DNA from: Aquilaria yunnanensis
Taxonomy: Eukaryota; Streptophyta; Magnoliopsida; Malvales; Thymelaeaceae
DNA length: 64,000 bases
Reading direction: 5' to 3'
Assembly (NCBI GenBank): GCA_039654915.1
Contig: CM077598.1
Location: 76,846,041-76,910,040 of the forward strand
Each line of letters opens with the position of its first letter. Within the stretch, counting starts at the first letter, position 1. A model generated the notes under the pieces. That model was given only the letters and a program-made list of their open reading frames with translations. It did not search any database and was not told the origin of the DNA. Positions 1 through 9,441 of the stretch are shown here, in pieces. Made by a program: the position numbers and the translations under genes.

Positions 1-199
1 CGGCAGGGGGCGACGCGAAGCTGGAGACGGCGAGGGAAGGAGGTGCACGCGCGCGACGTAGCGGAGGGGAGACGCGATGGGCCCAAAAACAGAGCGCGAC
101 CAGCAGGGGAGGGGCGACAGTGGAGAAGCGGCCGGAGCTGGGCGTCGGCAGGGGCGGTGCTTGAGGCGAGGGCGAGGCGCGACAGCAGGGGCGGAGCTG

Positions 200-540
200 G
201 CGTCTGAGAAGAGAGAATTCCTGAGATAGAGAGGGAAGAGACGAGAGTGAGAGCGGGAAGAGAAGAGAGAGAGAGAAGCGAGAGAAGAGAAAGCGTGAGA
301 GAGAGCTGAGAGAGATCTCTATGATTTTTTTTTGTCTATTGTCCGTGTGTTTGAGTCTGTGGGAGAGAGAAGAAAGAGAGAGAAGCGTAGCAGAGAGCTC
401 GCAGAAGGAGAAGCTGAGCCAGCCCCGAGGTAGAGGAGAAAGAAATTTTTTTTTTAAAGAGAGAGCTCTGAGCGTGTCCTCTCTGCATTGAGTGAGAGGG
501 AGAGAATCTATGAAGATTGAGAGTGCGAGAGAAGATAAGG
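200..540. repeat. GA-rich low-complexity tract
   Basis: The plus strand is dominated by GA and GAGA runs (AGAGAGAG, GAGAAGAGA), broken by two short T-rich stretches. It has no coding frame. It lies inside the presumed LTR of element X, where on the minus strand it would be a CT-rich leader. Confidence 0.75.
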
Positions 541-559
541 GATAAGGGGAGGGGGAGCC

Positions 560-870
560 TCTGTCGGCCACCCTCCCCATTTTTTATTATTATTTTTGTT
601 TTTTTCTTCTTTTTCTTTTTAATTAATTAATTAATTAATAATTTTTAATTTAAATTAATTTAGATTTAATTTATTATTATTATTTTCTTCTTCTTCCCCT
701 CCTTTTTTTTTTTTTTTTCTTTAACATACAAACTAAAAAAGAATGCCCCTAAAATAATATTACCATTATTACTATTATTATTTTTTTAATTAAGTAATCA
801 ATTAATTAACTAATTCAATAAAAAAAAAATTTTAAGTTTTAATTTTTAATTTAATTAATTTTTTATTTTT
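560..870. repeat. AT-rich low-complexity tract
   Basis: Runs of TTTTT, TTATTATTA and TTAATTAATTAA make this stretch nearly pure A and T. No ORF or known repeat unit stands out. It is the outer part of the presumed LTR of element X. Confidence 0.75.
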
Positions 871-896
871 AAGCCGGACGAAATTGGGTGTCAACA

Positions 897-1797
897 CTGA
901 CATAGCAGTACGTTCCTCCCTCGGTGATGAAGGCAGTTTTCTCTTCATCTTCGGGGTCCATCCTTATCTGATGGTAGCCGCTGAAGGCATCTAGGAAGCT
1001 CAGGAGCCCGTATTCGGCCGTTGAATCTACTAGTTGATCTATTGGCGGGAGGGGATATGAGTCTTTCGGGCAAGCATCGTTCAAGTTTCTGAAATCAATG
1101 CACATCCGGAGTTTGCTGCTACCTTCTTTTGTGGCGATGACCACGTTGCTTAACCATTCGGGGTATTTTACCTCCCTGATAACTTCAGCATCCAATAGGC
1201 GCTGGACTTCAGTTTTCACGAAGCTGCTTTTGTGGGCTGAGATGCTTCGTTTCTTTTGCCTGATAGGTTTTGCTTCCGGGCTTACTTTGAGGCTGTGTTG
1301 TATTATGCCAGGGTTCACTCCTGGCATGTCTTTCGGCGAGTAGGCAAACAGATCTTTATTTTTCAGCAGAAAGGATACAAGATTTTCCTTGTCACCTTTG
1401 GCCAAGCTCTTCCCTATTCGGGTAGATTGTCCTGGGACAAGATCTACTGCTTCCGTTTCTGCTTCTACGGGATCTCCTTCTTTGCCTTTCTCCTGCGCCT
1501 TCGCCTCCACCGTTTGTGTAGAGTTGTTTGCCGGAGCCTTTCGTGCTTTTACAAACACCTTTCTTACCTCGGCTTGGTCGATGAAGACCTCTGCATCTCC
1601 ATCCTTGGTGGCGAATGTGACAGTCAAGTACTTCACATCGGGGCGAATGTGCAGGTTCCCCTGAGTCTGCCTTCCAAGGATGGCGTTGTACGAAGACGGG
1701 ACGTCCATGACGATGAATCTTGCCATTGTGGATGCGTACAACTCAGCTGCTCCATTTACCGAAGTGCCTTTCATCATCAAGGGAAGGTCGATGATCC
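897..1797 (-). pseudogene. Tat pol fragment: end of protease region to reverse transcriptase fingers
   Basis: Minus-strand frame without stops that resumes pol immediately after the palindromic insert, at the motif IDLPLMMKG. It runs through the conserved blocks LHIRPDVKYLTVTF and KEGSSKLRMCIDFRNLND, and ends in RT at FITEGGTYCYV. The part with the YVDD catalytic motif, RNase H and integrase is missing because the LTR of X begins at 896. Residues match the intact pol of element A almost one for one, so E was young when broken. Confidence 0.9.
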
Positions 1798-1894
1798 CGA
1801 GGACACTGTCTCCGAGGTATGCCTTCAGGCGAAGTTCAGCTCCTTTACTTTTCGTGAATTTTTCTTCTACTCCTAACTTTCTTCTCACTTTCAG

Positions 1895-2874
1895 AGGAGC
1901 CTCTTACTGCCGGCTGGAGGGCCATTCATGAGAGGAAACGGGCCCTGCACGATGCCACAATCCCTGAGGGGAAGATCCCCTTGGAGCCCTTTTGGACAAT
2001 CACGGAGGATATGAATTTGTTCTCCGACGATTGTCCAAAAATGACAAAGGAGATTTGGAAGGGGATGACCACTGACGCCTCCTTCCGGGCCATTGCGGCG
2101 GCTCACCCGAGGGATAATACCCTCGCCGCAAAAGTCACCGAGCATGCTGCTCAGGTATAGTCTTTACACTCTTTTTCCTCAATTTTCTAAGTGTTTAGAC
2201 TTGTACTAACCTGGACTTTTGCCTTGCCGAAGCTGCTGGAGTACGCTGGTTACCTCCAAGTTCGGGTGGCCAGAGAGGCTGCCTCCAAGGATGCGACTTC
2301 GTGGGGACTCAGTGAAGCGAAGGCTTCGCTTGCGAACCTGGTCGCCAGCAACCAGCAGCTGGCAGCGGATTGTTCTCAGCAAATCGCCGCCGTTCGGGAG
2401 GAGTTCTCGAAGAAGAGAGAAGAACTTGAAAAGGACTCATCCCGGAAGATTGCCGACCTCGGCGACCAAGTAAAGGGGCTGCTCGCCGCCAACGGAGATC
2501 TTGTCAAGGACAAGGCTGTTTCTGACAGTCTTGCGGCGAGGTTGACGGATGAGAACAATGCTCTCCGAGCCGAGGTCGAGGCTTTGAAGAAGGAGTCTGG
2601 AGGGACGCTGGAGATAAGCGAGCTGGAGGAGGAGATTGCTGAGCTAAGGGATGAGCTCAACGACCTTGGCGTTAAAAAACATACTTCTGATCAAATGGCC
2701 AAGGTTGCCTTTCAGGACGGCTTCTGCCTTGTTCGGCACCAAGTCCTGCAGAGGTTCCCAGATTTGGACCTCTCTTTTCTGGAGGGCCTAAATATTGCTG
2801 AGGGACCTCGGTGGCAATGGTCCAAGGTCGAGCATCTGAAGCTTCCTGGTCTTCGTCCGCCCGGCTCTCCCTAG
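1895..2874 (+). pseudogene. Antisense-gene exons 3 and 4, left palindrome arm
   Basis: Exon 3 is 1895-2154 (260 bp, preceded by TTTCAG, followed by GTATAG). Exon 4 is 2233-2874 and ends in TAG. Exon 4 encodes a charged coiled-coil-like protein rich in E, K, L and A (for example REEFSKKREELEKDSSRK), then a conserved tail with QDGFCLVRHQVLQRFPDLDLSFLEG. Exon 4 keeps the full tail that element A has lost. The promoter and exons 1-2 are absent, apart from a few bases of exon 2 at 1798-1813, so this cannot make the whole protein. Confidence 0.8.
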
Positions 2875-2985
2875 TTCGCTTTAGGGCTCCTCTTATTTTT
2901 CTCCTTTGTGCTCCTTCTTTTGGGCACTTCTTTTGTAAGGCAGCGTTTGCTCTAAATGAACAATCTTTTGGCTAAGTCCTTTCTT

Positions 2986-3244
2986 TTGAGCAAATATGCT
3001 CGGGACAATAGGAAGACAGAAAAATTTGGCTGAAGGTTTTCCGAAGTCCCTTGAGCGAACATGTTCAGGATAAAAGGGAACAAAAAGCCTGCAAAAGACT
3101 TAGCCAAATTTTTACAAACTTTTCAAAAAGTCTCTTGAGCGAGCACACTCGGGACAAAGGAAGGTAAAAAGTTTCTTTGGTTGCAGGTTTTCCGAAAGTC
3201 TCTTGAGCAAACGTATTCGGGACAGCGGAAATGAAGAAACTTGC
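2986..3244 (+). repeat. Palindrome spacer with three TTGAGC...CTCGGG repeat cores
   Basis: The spacer between the arms holds copies of the short repeat unit (TTGAGC, about 10 bp, then GCTCGGG or a variant) near 3050, 3136 and 3206. It matches the array downstream of pol in element A (43,281-43,525) and shows from where the duplicated segment was copied. Confidence 0.75.
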
Positions 3245-3355
3245 AAGAAAGGACTTAGCCAAAAGATTGTTCATTTAGAGCAAACGCTGCCTTACAAAAG
3301 AAGTGCCCAAAAGAAGGAGCACAAAGGAGAAAAATAAGAGGAGCCCTAAAGCAAA

Positions 3356-4335
3356 CTAGGGAGAGCCGGGCGGACGAAGACCAGGAAGCTTCAGATGCTC
3401 GACCTTGGACCATTGCCACCGAGGTCCCTCAGCAATATTTAGGCCCTCCAGAAAAGAGAGGTCCAAATCTGGGAACCTCTGCAGGACTTGGTGCCGAACA
3501 AGGCAGAAGCCGTCCTGAAAGGCGACCTTGGCCATTTGATCAGAAGTATGTTTTTTAACGCCAAGGTCGTTGAGCTCGTCCCTTAGCTCAGCAATCTCCT
3601 CCTCCAGCTCGCTTATCTCCAGCGTCCCTCCGGACTCCTTCTTCAAAGCCTCGACCTCGGCTCGGAGAGCATTGTTCTCATCCGTCAACCTCGCCGCAAG
3701 ACTGTCAGAAACAGCCTTGTCCTTGACAAGATCTCCGTTGGCGGCGAGCAGCCCCTTTACTTGGTCGCCGAGGTCGGCAATCTTCCGGGAGGAGTCCTTT
3801 TCAAGTTCTTCTCTCTTCTTCGAGAACTCCTCCCGAACGGCGGCGATTTGCTGAGAACAATCCGCTGCCAGCTGCTGGTTGCTGGCGACCAGGTTCGCAA
3901 GCGAAGCCTTCGCTTCACTGAGTTCCCGCGAAGTCGCATCCTTGGAGGCAGCCTCTCTGGCCACCCGAACTCGGAGGTAACCAGCGTACTCTAGCAGCTA
4001 CGGGAAGGCAAAAGTCCAGGTTAGTACAAGTCTAAACACTTAGAAAATTGAGGAAAAAGAGTGTAAAGACTATACCTGAGCAGCATGCTCGGTGACTTTT
4101 GCGGCGAGGGTATTATCCCTCGGGTGAGCCGCCGCAATGGCTCGGAAGGAGGCGTCAGTGGTCATCCCCTTCCAAATCTCCTTTGTCATTTTTGGACAAT
4201 CGTCGGAGAACAAATTCATATCCTCCGTGATTGTCCAAAAGGGCTCCAAGGGGATCTTCCCCTCAGGGATTGTGGCATCGTGCAGGGCCCGTTTCCTCTC
4301 ATGAATGGCCCTCCAGCCAGCAGTAAGAGGCTCCT
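3356..4335 (-). pseudogene. Antisense-gene exons 4 and 3, right palindrome arm
   Basis: Mirror copy of the left arm. On the minus strand exon 3 is 4335-4076 and exon 4 is 3998-3356. Both arms lack the same 10 bp just before the intron-2 donor compared with element A, so they come from one template and were duplicated afterwards. Exon 4 differs from the left arm by a few substitutions (for example SRELSEAK against SWGLSEAK) and is open to the same stop. It lacks the promoter and exons 1-2. Confidence 0.8.
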
Positions 4336-4432
4336 CTGAAAGTGAGAAGGAAGTTAGGAGTAGAAGAAAAATTCACGAAAAGTAAAGGAGCTGAACTTCG
4401 CCTGAAGGCATACCTCGGAGACAGTGTCCATC

Positions 4433-6398
4433 CGAGGACGGGTAGTTCGGATGGCCCAACGCCGAAGGTGGGTGTGGTGACAGTTTTAAGCTCGCTGCTA
4501 GAGATGCCCAAGCTCGGCAGTAAGTGCGAGAATAGGACGTCAGCATTTGAGCCATCATCAAGCAACACTCTCTTGACGTCCCAGTTCCCTATTCTCGCCA
4601 TTACCAGCAGCGGGTCGTCGTGGGGGAAGACGACGGTGGAGCCATCTTTGCGAGCCAGTTTCTTCGATGGACTTTGATACTCCATAACTGCAATTTCTCT
4701 GGCCTTCCGCTTTCTTTCCGAGGATGGGAGCCCCGTGGTGATAGTTTGGATGACCCCTACTGGAGGTGGAAGGCGCCTTTTTGGACTTCTGGTTCTCCGC
4801 CTGTCGGAGTCATAGTCCTCATTTTCGGCCCTCTCTTCCTCCTCTTTTCTGCCTTTTGGGGAGGGCATCCGCAGGTATTTGTGAAGTTGGCCCCGTTTGA
4901 TCAGCGACTCTATGTACTTCTTCAGCTGGAAGTAGTTTTTGGTGTCATGGTCGTGGTCGCGATGAAACTGGCAGAACTTCTTGGCATTCTTCTTATTATC
5001 GGCGGCCATGGCCTTTGGCCGCCGAATCTGCGTCCCTTGCCTTTCCAGCGACATGAGAATGTTGGTCCGTGTCGTGCTCAAGGGCGTGAAACTCTGAGGT
5101 TTCCTTCCTCGCATTCGTCGTGGCCGGCCTGTGTGTTCAGAAAGATGCCGAGCTTGCTGACTGGACCCTTCGGCGCGGTGATGATCAGACTTCGGCCCCG
5201 CCATCCTCAATTCCTCGGCTGTCATGTGCTGCTCTGCCCTTCGGTAAAATTCTCCGAGGGTCTCCGGGGGGTCCTTTGAGAACTCGTAGAACAGCTGTGA
5301 GTCACGCCGAAGGCCCCGTGTCATAGCGAGGATGCGAATTTCGGGCCGGAAGGCTGGGACGCTGAGTGCTTCCCTGTTGAATCGTTCGACATAGTCTCGG
5401 ATTGTCTCTCCGTTTCTCTACTCTATGTCGAACATCTGCACAGGCATTTTGGCCGTCGGCCTGCTCCCAATGAACTGCTGGGTGAAGGCCGTGGACAACT
5501 CCTGGAACTCAGTGATAGTCCCCGGGGGCAAGGAATTGTACCATGCTGTTGCTGGGCCCGTGAGGGTGACTTCGAAGCATTTGCACATGGTAGCGTCATC
5601 AGCTCTGTGCATTATCATGCTCCGTCTGTACTTCATCAGATGGGCCTGTGGATCAGTCCGGCCATCATAGATCTCCAGCCTAGGCACTCTGAAGTCGCCT
5701 GGCATAGCTGCCTCAACGACGGCTCGAATAAACGGGGAGCCATCTTCGCATAATGCCCCCGACAGCCTGTCCCAAACGGGTTTTCTGGTCACTTGCTTCT
5801 CCACTCTGTCCAGCCGTGCCAATATCCTTTCCGTAAGCGCAGTGGCGCTAGGACCATTTTCGCGGGAGGGAGATCGACGTCGCCTCTTCGGGGAGCGAGT
5901 TCGGCGCGGAGGGGTCAGGGACCTCGCCTCGGGTGACGAACTGCTTCGCTGTGAGACTCTCGGTCGCTTGGACCCGGTTTGTCCCACAGGCCGTTTCCCG
6001 AGGGCTATATCTTCTGTGGATGATTCTCCGCGAGGCTCTCCACTTCCTGAACTGCGGTGTGTAGACTTGGGGCTTCTCTCCCGAGGGCGTGCTGATGAGG
6101 AGGGTTTCTGGGCCTGTGACTGTTGTGGCCATCTTCGGTCGATCTGCTGAGTCATTTCAGCAACGACCGAGCGCTGAAAGTCCCTCAAGAAGCTCATGGT
6201 GATTACCAGAGGGCGGTCCTCCTCGGGCGTAGAAGTCTCTGGGAGTGTCTGCTCAGCGGCCTGTTGTATCTCAGGCACGGACGAGGACCTAGGAAGTCCC
6301 TTGTCCTTAGAACGTCGAGTCTCAACGACGGCGATTTGCGAGCGGGTTCCCACAGACGGAGCCAAATGATGGCCTGGGGCCTCATCGTTGTGAGTCAT
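4433..6398 (-). pseudogene. gag and start of protease of Tat element E, with a nonsense codon
   Basis: The minus-strand frame starts at ATG 6398 inside the 5' LTR (MTHNDEAPGHH), continues through the primer site (LAPSVGTRS) and encodes Gag. It has an S/R-rich segment, the retrotransposon Gag fold (FEVTLTGPATAWYNSLPPGT) and a zinc-knuckle-like FCQFHRDHDHDTKNY, in which two consensus residues are altered. The protease motif LLDDGSNAD follows, and the frame is cut at VLGW by the palindrome. A TAG at 5418-5420 replaces a glutamine codon just after MFDIE; the same frame is open on both sides. E is therefore disrupted both by this stop and by the insert. Confidence 0.88.
6347..6364 (-). promoter_or_regulatory. 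Primer-binding site of element E (one mismatch)
   Basis: The minus strand reads TGGCTCCGTCTGTGGGAA two bases after the LTR end. Elements A, B and F have TGGCGCC at the start, so E carries one change. The site lies inside the gag reading frame. I do not assign the primer tRNA; only the first nine bases of the A/B version match the usual tRNA-Asp complement. Confidence 0.8.
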
Positions 6399-7232
6399 GA
6401 TGACTGTTGAGGAGACTTCTAGGAGGAAGAACGCCTGGAAGGTGGATCGCCCCAAGGAGAGTACCTGAAAAGCTGGTAAACAGGGTTAGGAGGCCACCGG
6501 AGTGTTTTTCCGGGGGGAAGCCTCCGACGCCCAAGTCAGTGGTGGCCGGAAAAAGGAGAAAGTCACTAGCTCAAAAAGAAAGGCAGAAAAGTCTCGCCTG
6601 GTAATTTCTCAGAGTGTGGGAGCTGTATCTCCGACCTACCAACCTCCTGTCAAGTATTTATTTCCTGTATATATAGGAATACCTAGCCCGTTCAGATCAT
6701 GACACGTGTGCGGTCGGATGCTCCTGAACTTCTGGGCGTAGGGGACAGATAGTTGGTAACCAGCTCGCCTCGAGCCTTGTGCTAAGACGGGCCATGATGT
6801 GATTCTGATGGCGTCTGCGCGTCAGGGTGACTTTTTACGTCTGTGGTGGGACGTGTCAGTGGCTTCCTTAAATGCTTCCTTAAATGCGCCTGCCGTACTC
6901 CCGAGGTCCCTGGGCGAGGTCGTCCTCTAGTTCGGACAGAGCCTCTTCGGGAAGAATACCCTCAGTTCGGGGGTTCCCAGTTCCAGGGGGTTCCGCCTTC
7001 GGGGATATCATGTTCGGGCAGCAATGTCTGGTGCCACTTTTCCGAAGGCGCGCTGTTCACAACCTTGGGGGGCGAATAGAGTCCTCGAGTTTTACTGGCG
7101 TGCCGAGGCTCGGAGCTCTCCGGCTATCTCCCGAGGTGCATGATTCCACCTATTCCCGGGAAGCGCCAGTTCTTCTGGCCATTGTTGTGGCAGGGTGTTC
7201 GGCCAGATTGAGGCGATAGCCTTTGGCTATCA
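6367..7232 (-). repeat. 5' LTR of element E (866 bp)
   Basis: On the minus strand it begins TGATAGCCAAAGGCTATC at 7232 and ends GGCCATCA at 6367. It contains an ACACGTGT box and a TATATATA box like the LTRs of A and B, and an ATG near its 3' end in frame with gag. Its partner 3' LTR would lie left of the window. Confidence 0.9.
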
Positions 7233-7301
7233 GCTTTGATCCCTGTGTTCTTTTGAGTTTTTTTCTGGAAACTGTTTTCTTCCATTTTCAAACTCATTTT
7301 C

Positions 7302-9420
7302 ATGTCGAAAATGCCCATTCCTGAGAGCTGGCAGCCTCTTTTAGCCCATCCTTGTTGCACCACCCCTGACAAGTTAGAGAGGTGGAAGGAAAAATTCTTT
7401 CTTCCCTCTTACGCCATTACTAGGCTGCCTCATTCTAGCCATTATGCTTTTTCAAACCATAGAAATGAGGTTACCATTTTCCGAGCCCAGCTGAAGGCCG
7501 GTCTTCGGTATCCTCCCCCGAAGATGGAGTGCGAGTTCTGCAAATTTCATGGCATTGCTGTGAACCAGCTTCCCCCGAACTCGTTCTGCTATTTTAACGC
7601 CTACCTCTGCATGTGTGGCGTCTTCGGGATAGAACCCAATTTTAGAATCTTTATGCAGTATTACAAGCTCTCTGTGGTCCCGAAGGGTGGCTTCTATTTC
7701 ATGCTACCTCGGGGATCCGGGAGCAAGAAATTCATGTTCACCTTCGCCACTAAAGATAGCTGGCGGGGGTGGCAACAGAAGTTTTTCTTCATGAAGATGG
7801 ACGAGGCCTGGTCGTACGTTCCGAGAAAATGGGCTCAGGGAACACTGGATGTGGACGTTGCTGATCCGAGGATGCTGCTGACCCCAGAGTTAGCTCCCTT
7901 GTTAGCGGATTTCGACGCCCGCATTCGGGCTGTCTCTGACTGGGATCCCGAGGTCGTTCCGCGCGCCCTTTACCCTTTTCCAATCAACTGGAAGTTGATT
8001 ACAGAAGAGGTCCTTCGGGAGCTAAAGGTGGTAAAGGAGCACGAGACTGACCTCGAGATGCCAGCTCCTGACATTGTCGGGAAGGATTCCTGGTTGGTCA
8101 AGCTTCTTAAGGAGGAAATTTCTTTCGAAGCGCTTGCCGAAAGTGAGTTATCTTCTACTCCTTTACTGTTCTTTCCTCGGACTTACGCTGATGTTTCTCT
8201 CCTTTTTCAGAGATGGGCGACGAGACTGCTGCCTATTACAAGTCCCTTTTCACCGGCCAGGTGGAGAAGGGTGATCAGACGAAGAAGGCGTCTTCCCGAA
8301 GGCGGAAGTCTATTGGCGCGGGGCCTTCGAGGAAACGGGCAAAGAGAGCTACCGAGGCTCCTCTAGAGGAAATTCATGAGGAGACTGCCGAGGAGCCTGG
8401 GGCAGCCGAGATTCCGGAGTCTGAGGCTGCTGCTTCCAAGGTCCCTTCAACCGACGTCCCTCCTCAGAGTCCTACCGCGTCACAGGCCCTCCTTGATGTA
8501 GTGGTAGAAGTACCTTCTGCCGAGGAGCGGCGCAAGCGGAAGGGCAAGGGCATTTCGGCCGAGGAGGCCGAGGACTCCGAGGACGTTGTTGTCGAGCTTC
8601 CGCCAGGGTTGTTTCCAGACAAAGTGTACTTCCTTTGTTTTTTCTGGATTGGCTTCTTTGTCTTTAATCTCCTTCTCATTCTTATCATGCAGGGGAGTTG
8701 ACTACCCCTGGCTGGGTGGCCGAACATGCTCGGAAACGAGCTCTTCGGGATGCCAAAATCCCGCAAGGGAAGATACCCAAGGAGCCTTTCTGGACGTTCA
8801 CGGAGGACATGAATATGTACTCCGAGGACGTTCCTCAAATGGCTAAGGAAATTTCGAAGGGGGTGCTCACCGAGGCCTCCTTCATGGCTATAGCGGCGGC
8901 CCATCCGGGGGATAACACCCTCGCCGCAAAGATCACCGAGCATGCTGCTCAGGTATATCCTTCACAGCTCTTTCCCTTCAATTTTTTCCTAAGTGTTTGG
9001 CTCTTACTGACCTTGCGTTTAATCTTTTTGCAGCTGATGGGGTACGCCGCTTTTCTCCGAGTTCGGGTGGCCAGGGAGGTTGCTTTTTGAACTTCGGCCA
9101 CTCAAACCATGAATGAGACGAGGACCGCACTCGCGGAGTCGGTCGCCAAAAACCAGCAGCTGAAAGAGGCTGCTAAGAAAGAAGTAGCTGCCCTTCGGGA
9201 GGAGTTCCGGAAGGAAAAAGAAGAACTTCAAAAGGACTCCTCCAGGAAGATCGCTGACCTCGGTGACCAAATAAAGGGGATGCTCGCCGCCAACGAAGAT
9301 CTTCTCCAGCACAAGGCAGGTTCTGACAGCCGTATAGTGTCGTTGACGTGTGAGAATAACACTCTCCGGGCCGAGGTCGAGTTGTTGAAGAAGGAGCCGA
9401 AGGGGGAGGAGCAGATAAAG
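7302..9420 (+). pseudogene. Antisense gene of element F, four exons, broken
   Basis: Exons: 7302-8142 (841 bp, the same length as in A), 8211-8606, 8693-8952 (260 bp) and 9034-9420. Exon 1 encodes the conserved N-terminal domain (MPIPESWQPLLAHPCC, QFHGIAVNQLPP-type and GVFGIEPNF blocks), which resembles the Pfam family called putative gypsy type transposon. Exon 4 is coiled-coil-like. Damage: the intron-2 donor has an extra G (CCAGGGTTG where relatives have CCAGGTTTG), exon 4 has a TGA at 9088-9090, and its 3' part is lost at the deletion junction. Introns 1 and 3 keep GT and AG. Function is unknown. Confidence 0.82.
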
Positions 9421-9441
9421 GCGATAGCGTTTGGCTATCAG
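9421..9441 (-). other. Deletion junction with a 21-bp copy of a Tat LTR end
   Basis: Exon 4 of the antisense gene passes at about 9420 into a sequence whose reverse complement is TGATAGCCAAACGCTATCGCC, nearly the first 21 bases of a Tat LTR. From 9442 it is pol on the minus strand, at the end of the RT/first RNase H boundary (LPTLRQPR). It may be what is left of an element that inserted at 9442 and was then deleted, or templated filler at a repaired break. Confidence 0.7.

Larger units (their letters stand above)
1..896 (-). mobile_element. Partial LTR of an unidentified element (X), cut by the window edge
   Basis: Read on the minus strand, the sequence starting at 896 begins TGTTGACACCC, a typical LTR start. 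It begins exactly where the pol frame of element E stops matching its relatives. No protein of its own is visible. Reading inward from 896 there is an AT-rich part (about 870-560), then a purine/pyrimidine-biased part (about 540-200), then GC-rich sequence to the edge. This would suit U3 followed by a CT-rich leader, but that is inference. The matching end and the target duplication (which would be CTGAC, 897-901) lie outside the window, so the lineage and the LTR call are uncertain. Confidence 0.45.
1798..4432. repeat. 2.6-kb palindrome (inverted duplication) inside pol of element E
   Basis: The left arm, 1798-2985, is the reverse complement of the right arm, 3245-4432; the spacer is 2986-3244. 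Every paired landmark I checked (arm ends, exon edges, stop codon) sums to 6230, so the 1,188-bp arms align without indels. They differ at only about ten sites by eye, roughly 99% identity. Right arm plus spacer is colinear with the 3' region of element A (about 43,290-44,735), i.e. exons 4 and 3 of the antisense gene and part of the short-repeat array. Pol resumes on either side of the insert with no duplicated target bases. This points to fold-back synthesis or repair rather than normal integration; an assembly error is the main alternative. Confidence 0.88.
897..7232 (-). mobile_element. Tat-lineage Ty3/gypsy element E, 5' part only
   Basis: A minus-strand element with its 5' LTR at 6367-7232, primer site at 6347-6364, gag and the start of the protease region at 6398-4433, and more pol at 1797-897. 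Two events break it: a palindromic insert (1798-4432) inside the protease region, and truncation at 897 by the LTR of element X. It is closely related to A and B, with the same LTR length to within 1 bp. E is inserted in element F, about 70 bp upstream of F's antisense gene. The duplication on the visible side would be GCTTT (7233-7237); its partner lies outside the window. Confidence 0.85.

Noticed and set aside
1256..1876. 206-codon plus-strand ORF, with similar ORFs opposite pol in A and B
   Set aside because: It lies opposite a highly conserved pol frame and recurs with it in each copy; it is a shadow of pol codon usage, without its own promoter or start context.
4620..5279. 219-codon plus-strand ORF
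   Set aside because: Reverse-strand shadow of gag/protease of element E; the same shadow appears opposite gag in B (59970-60575).
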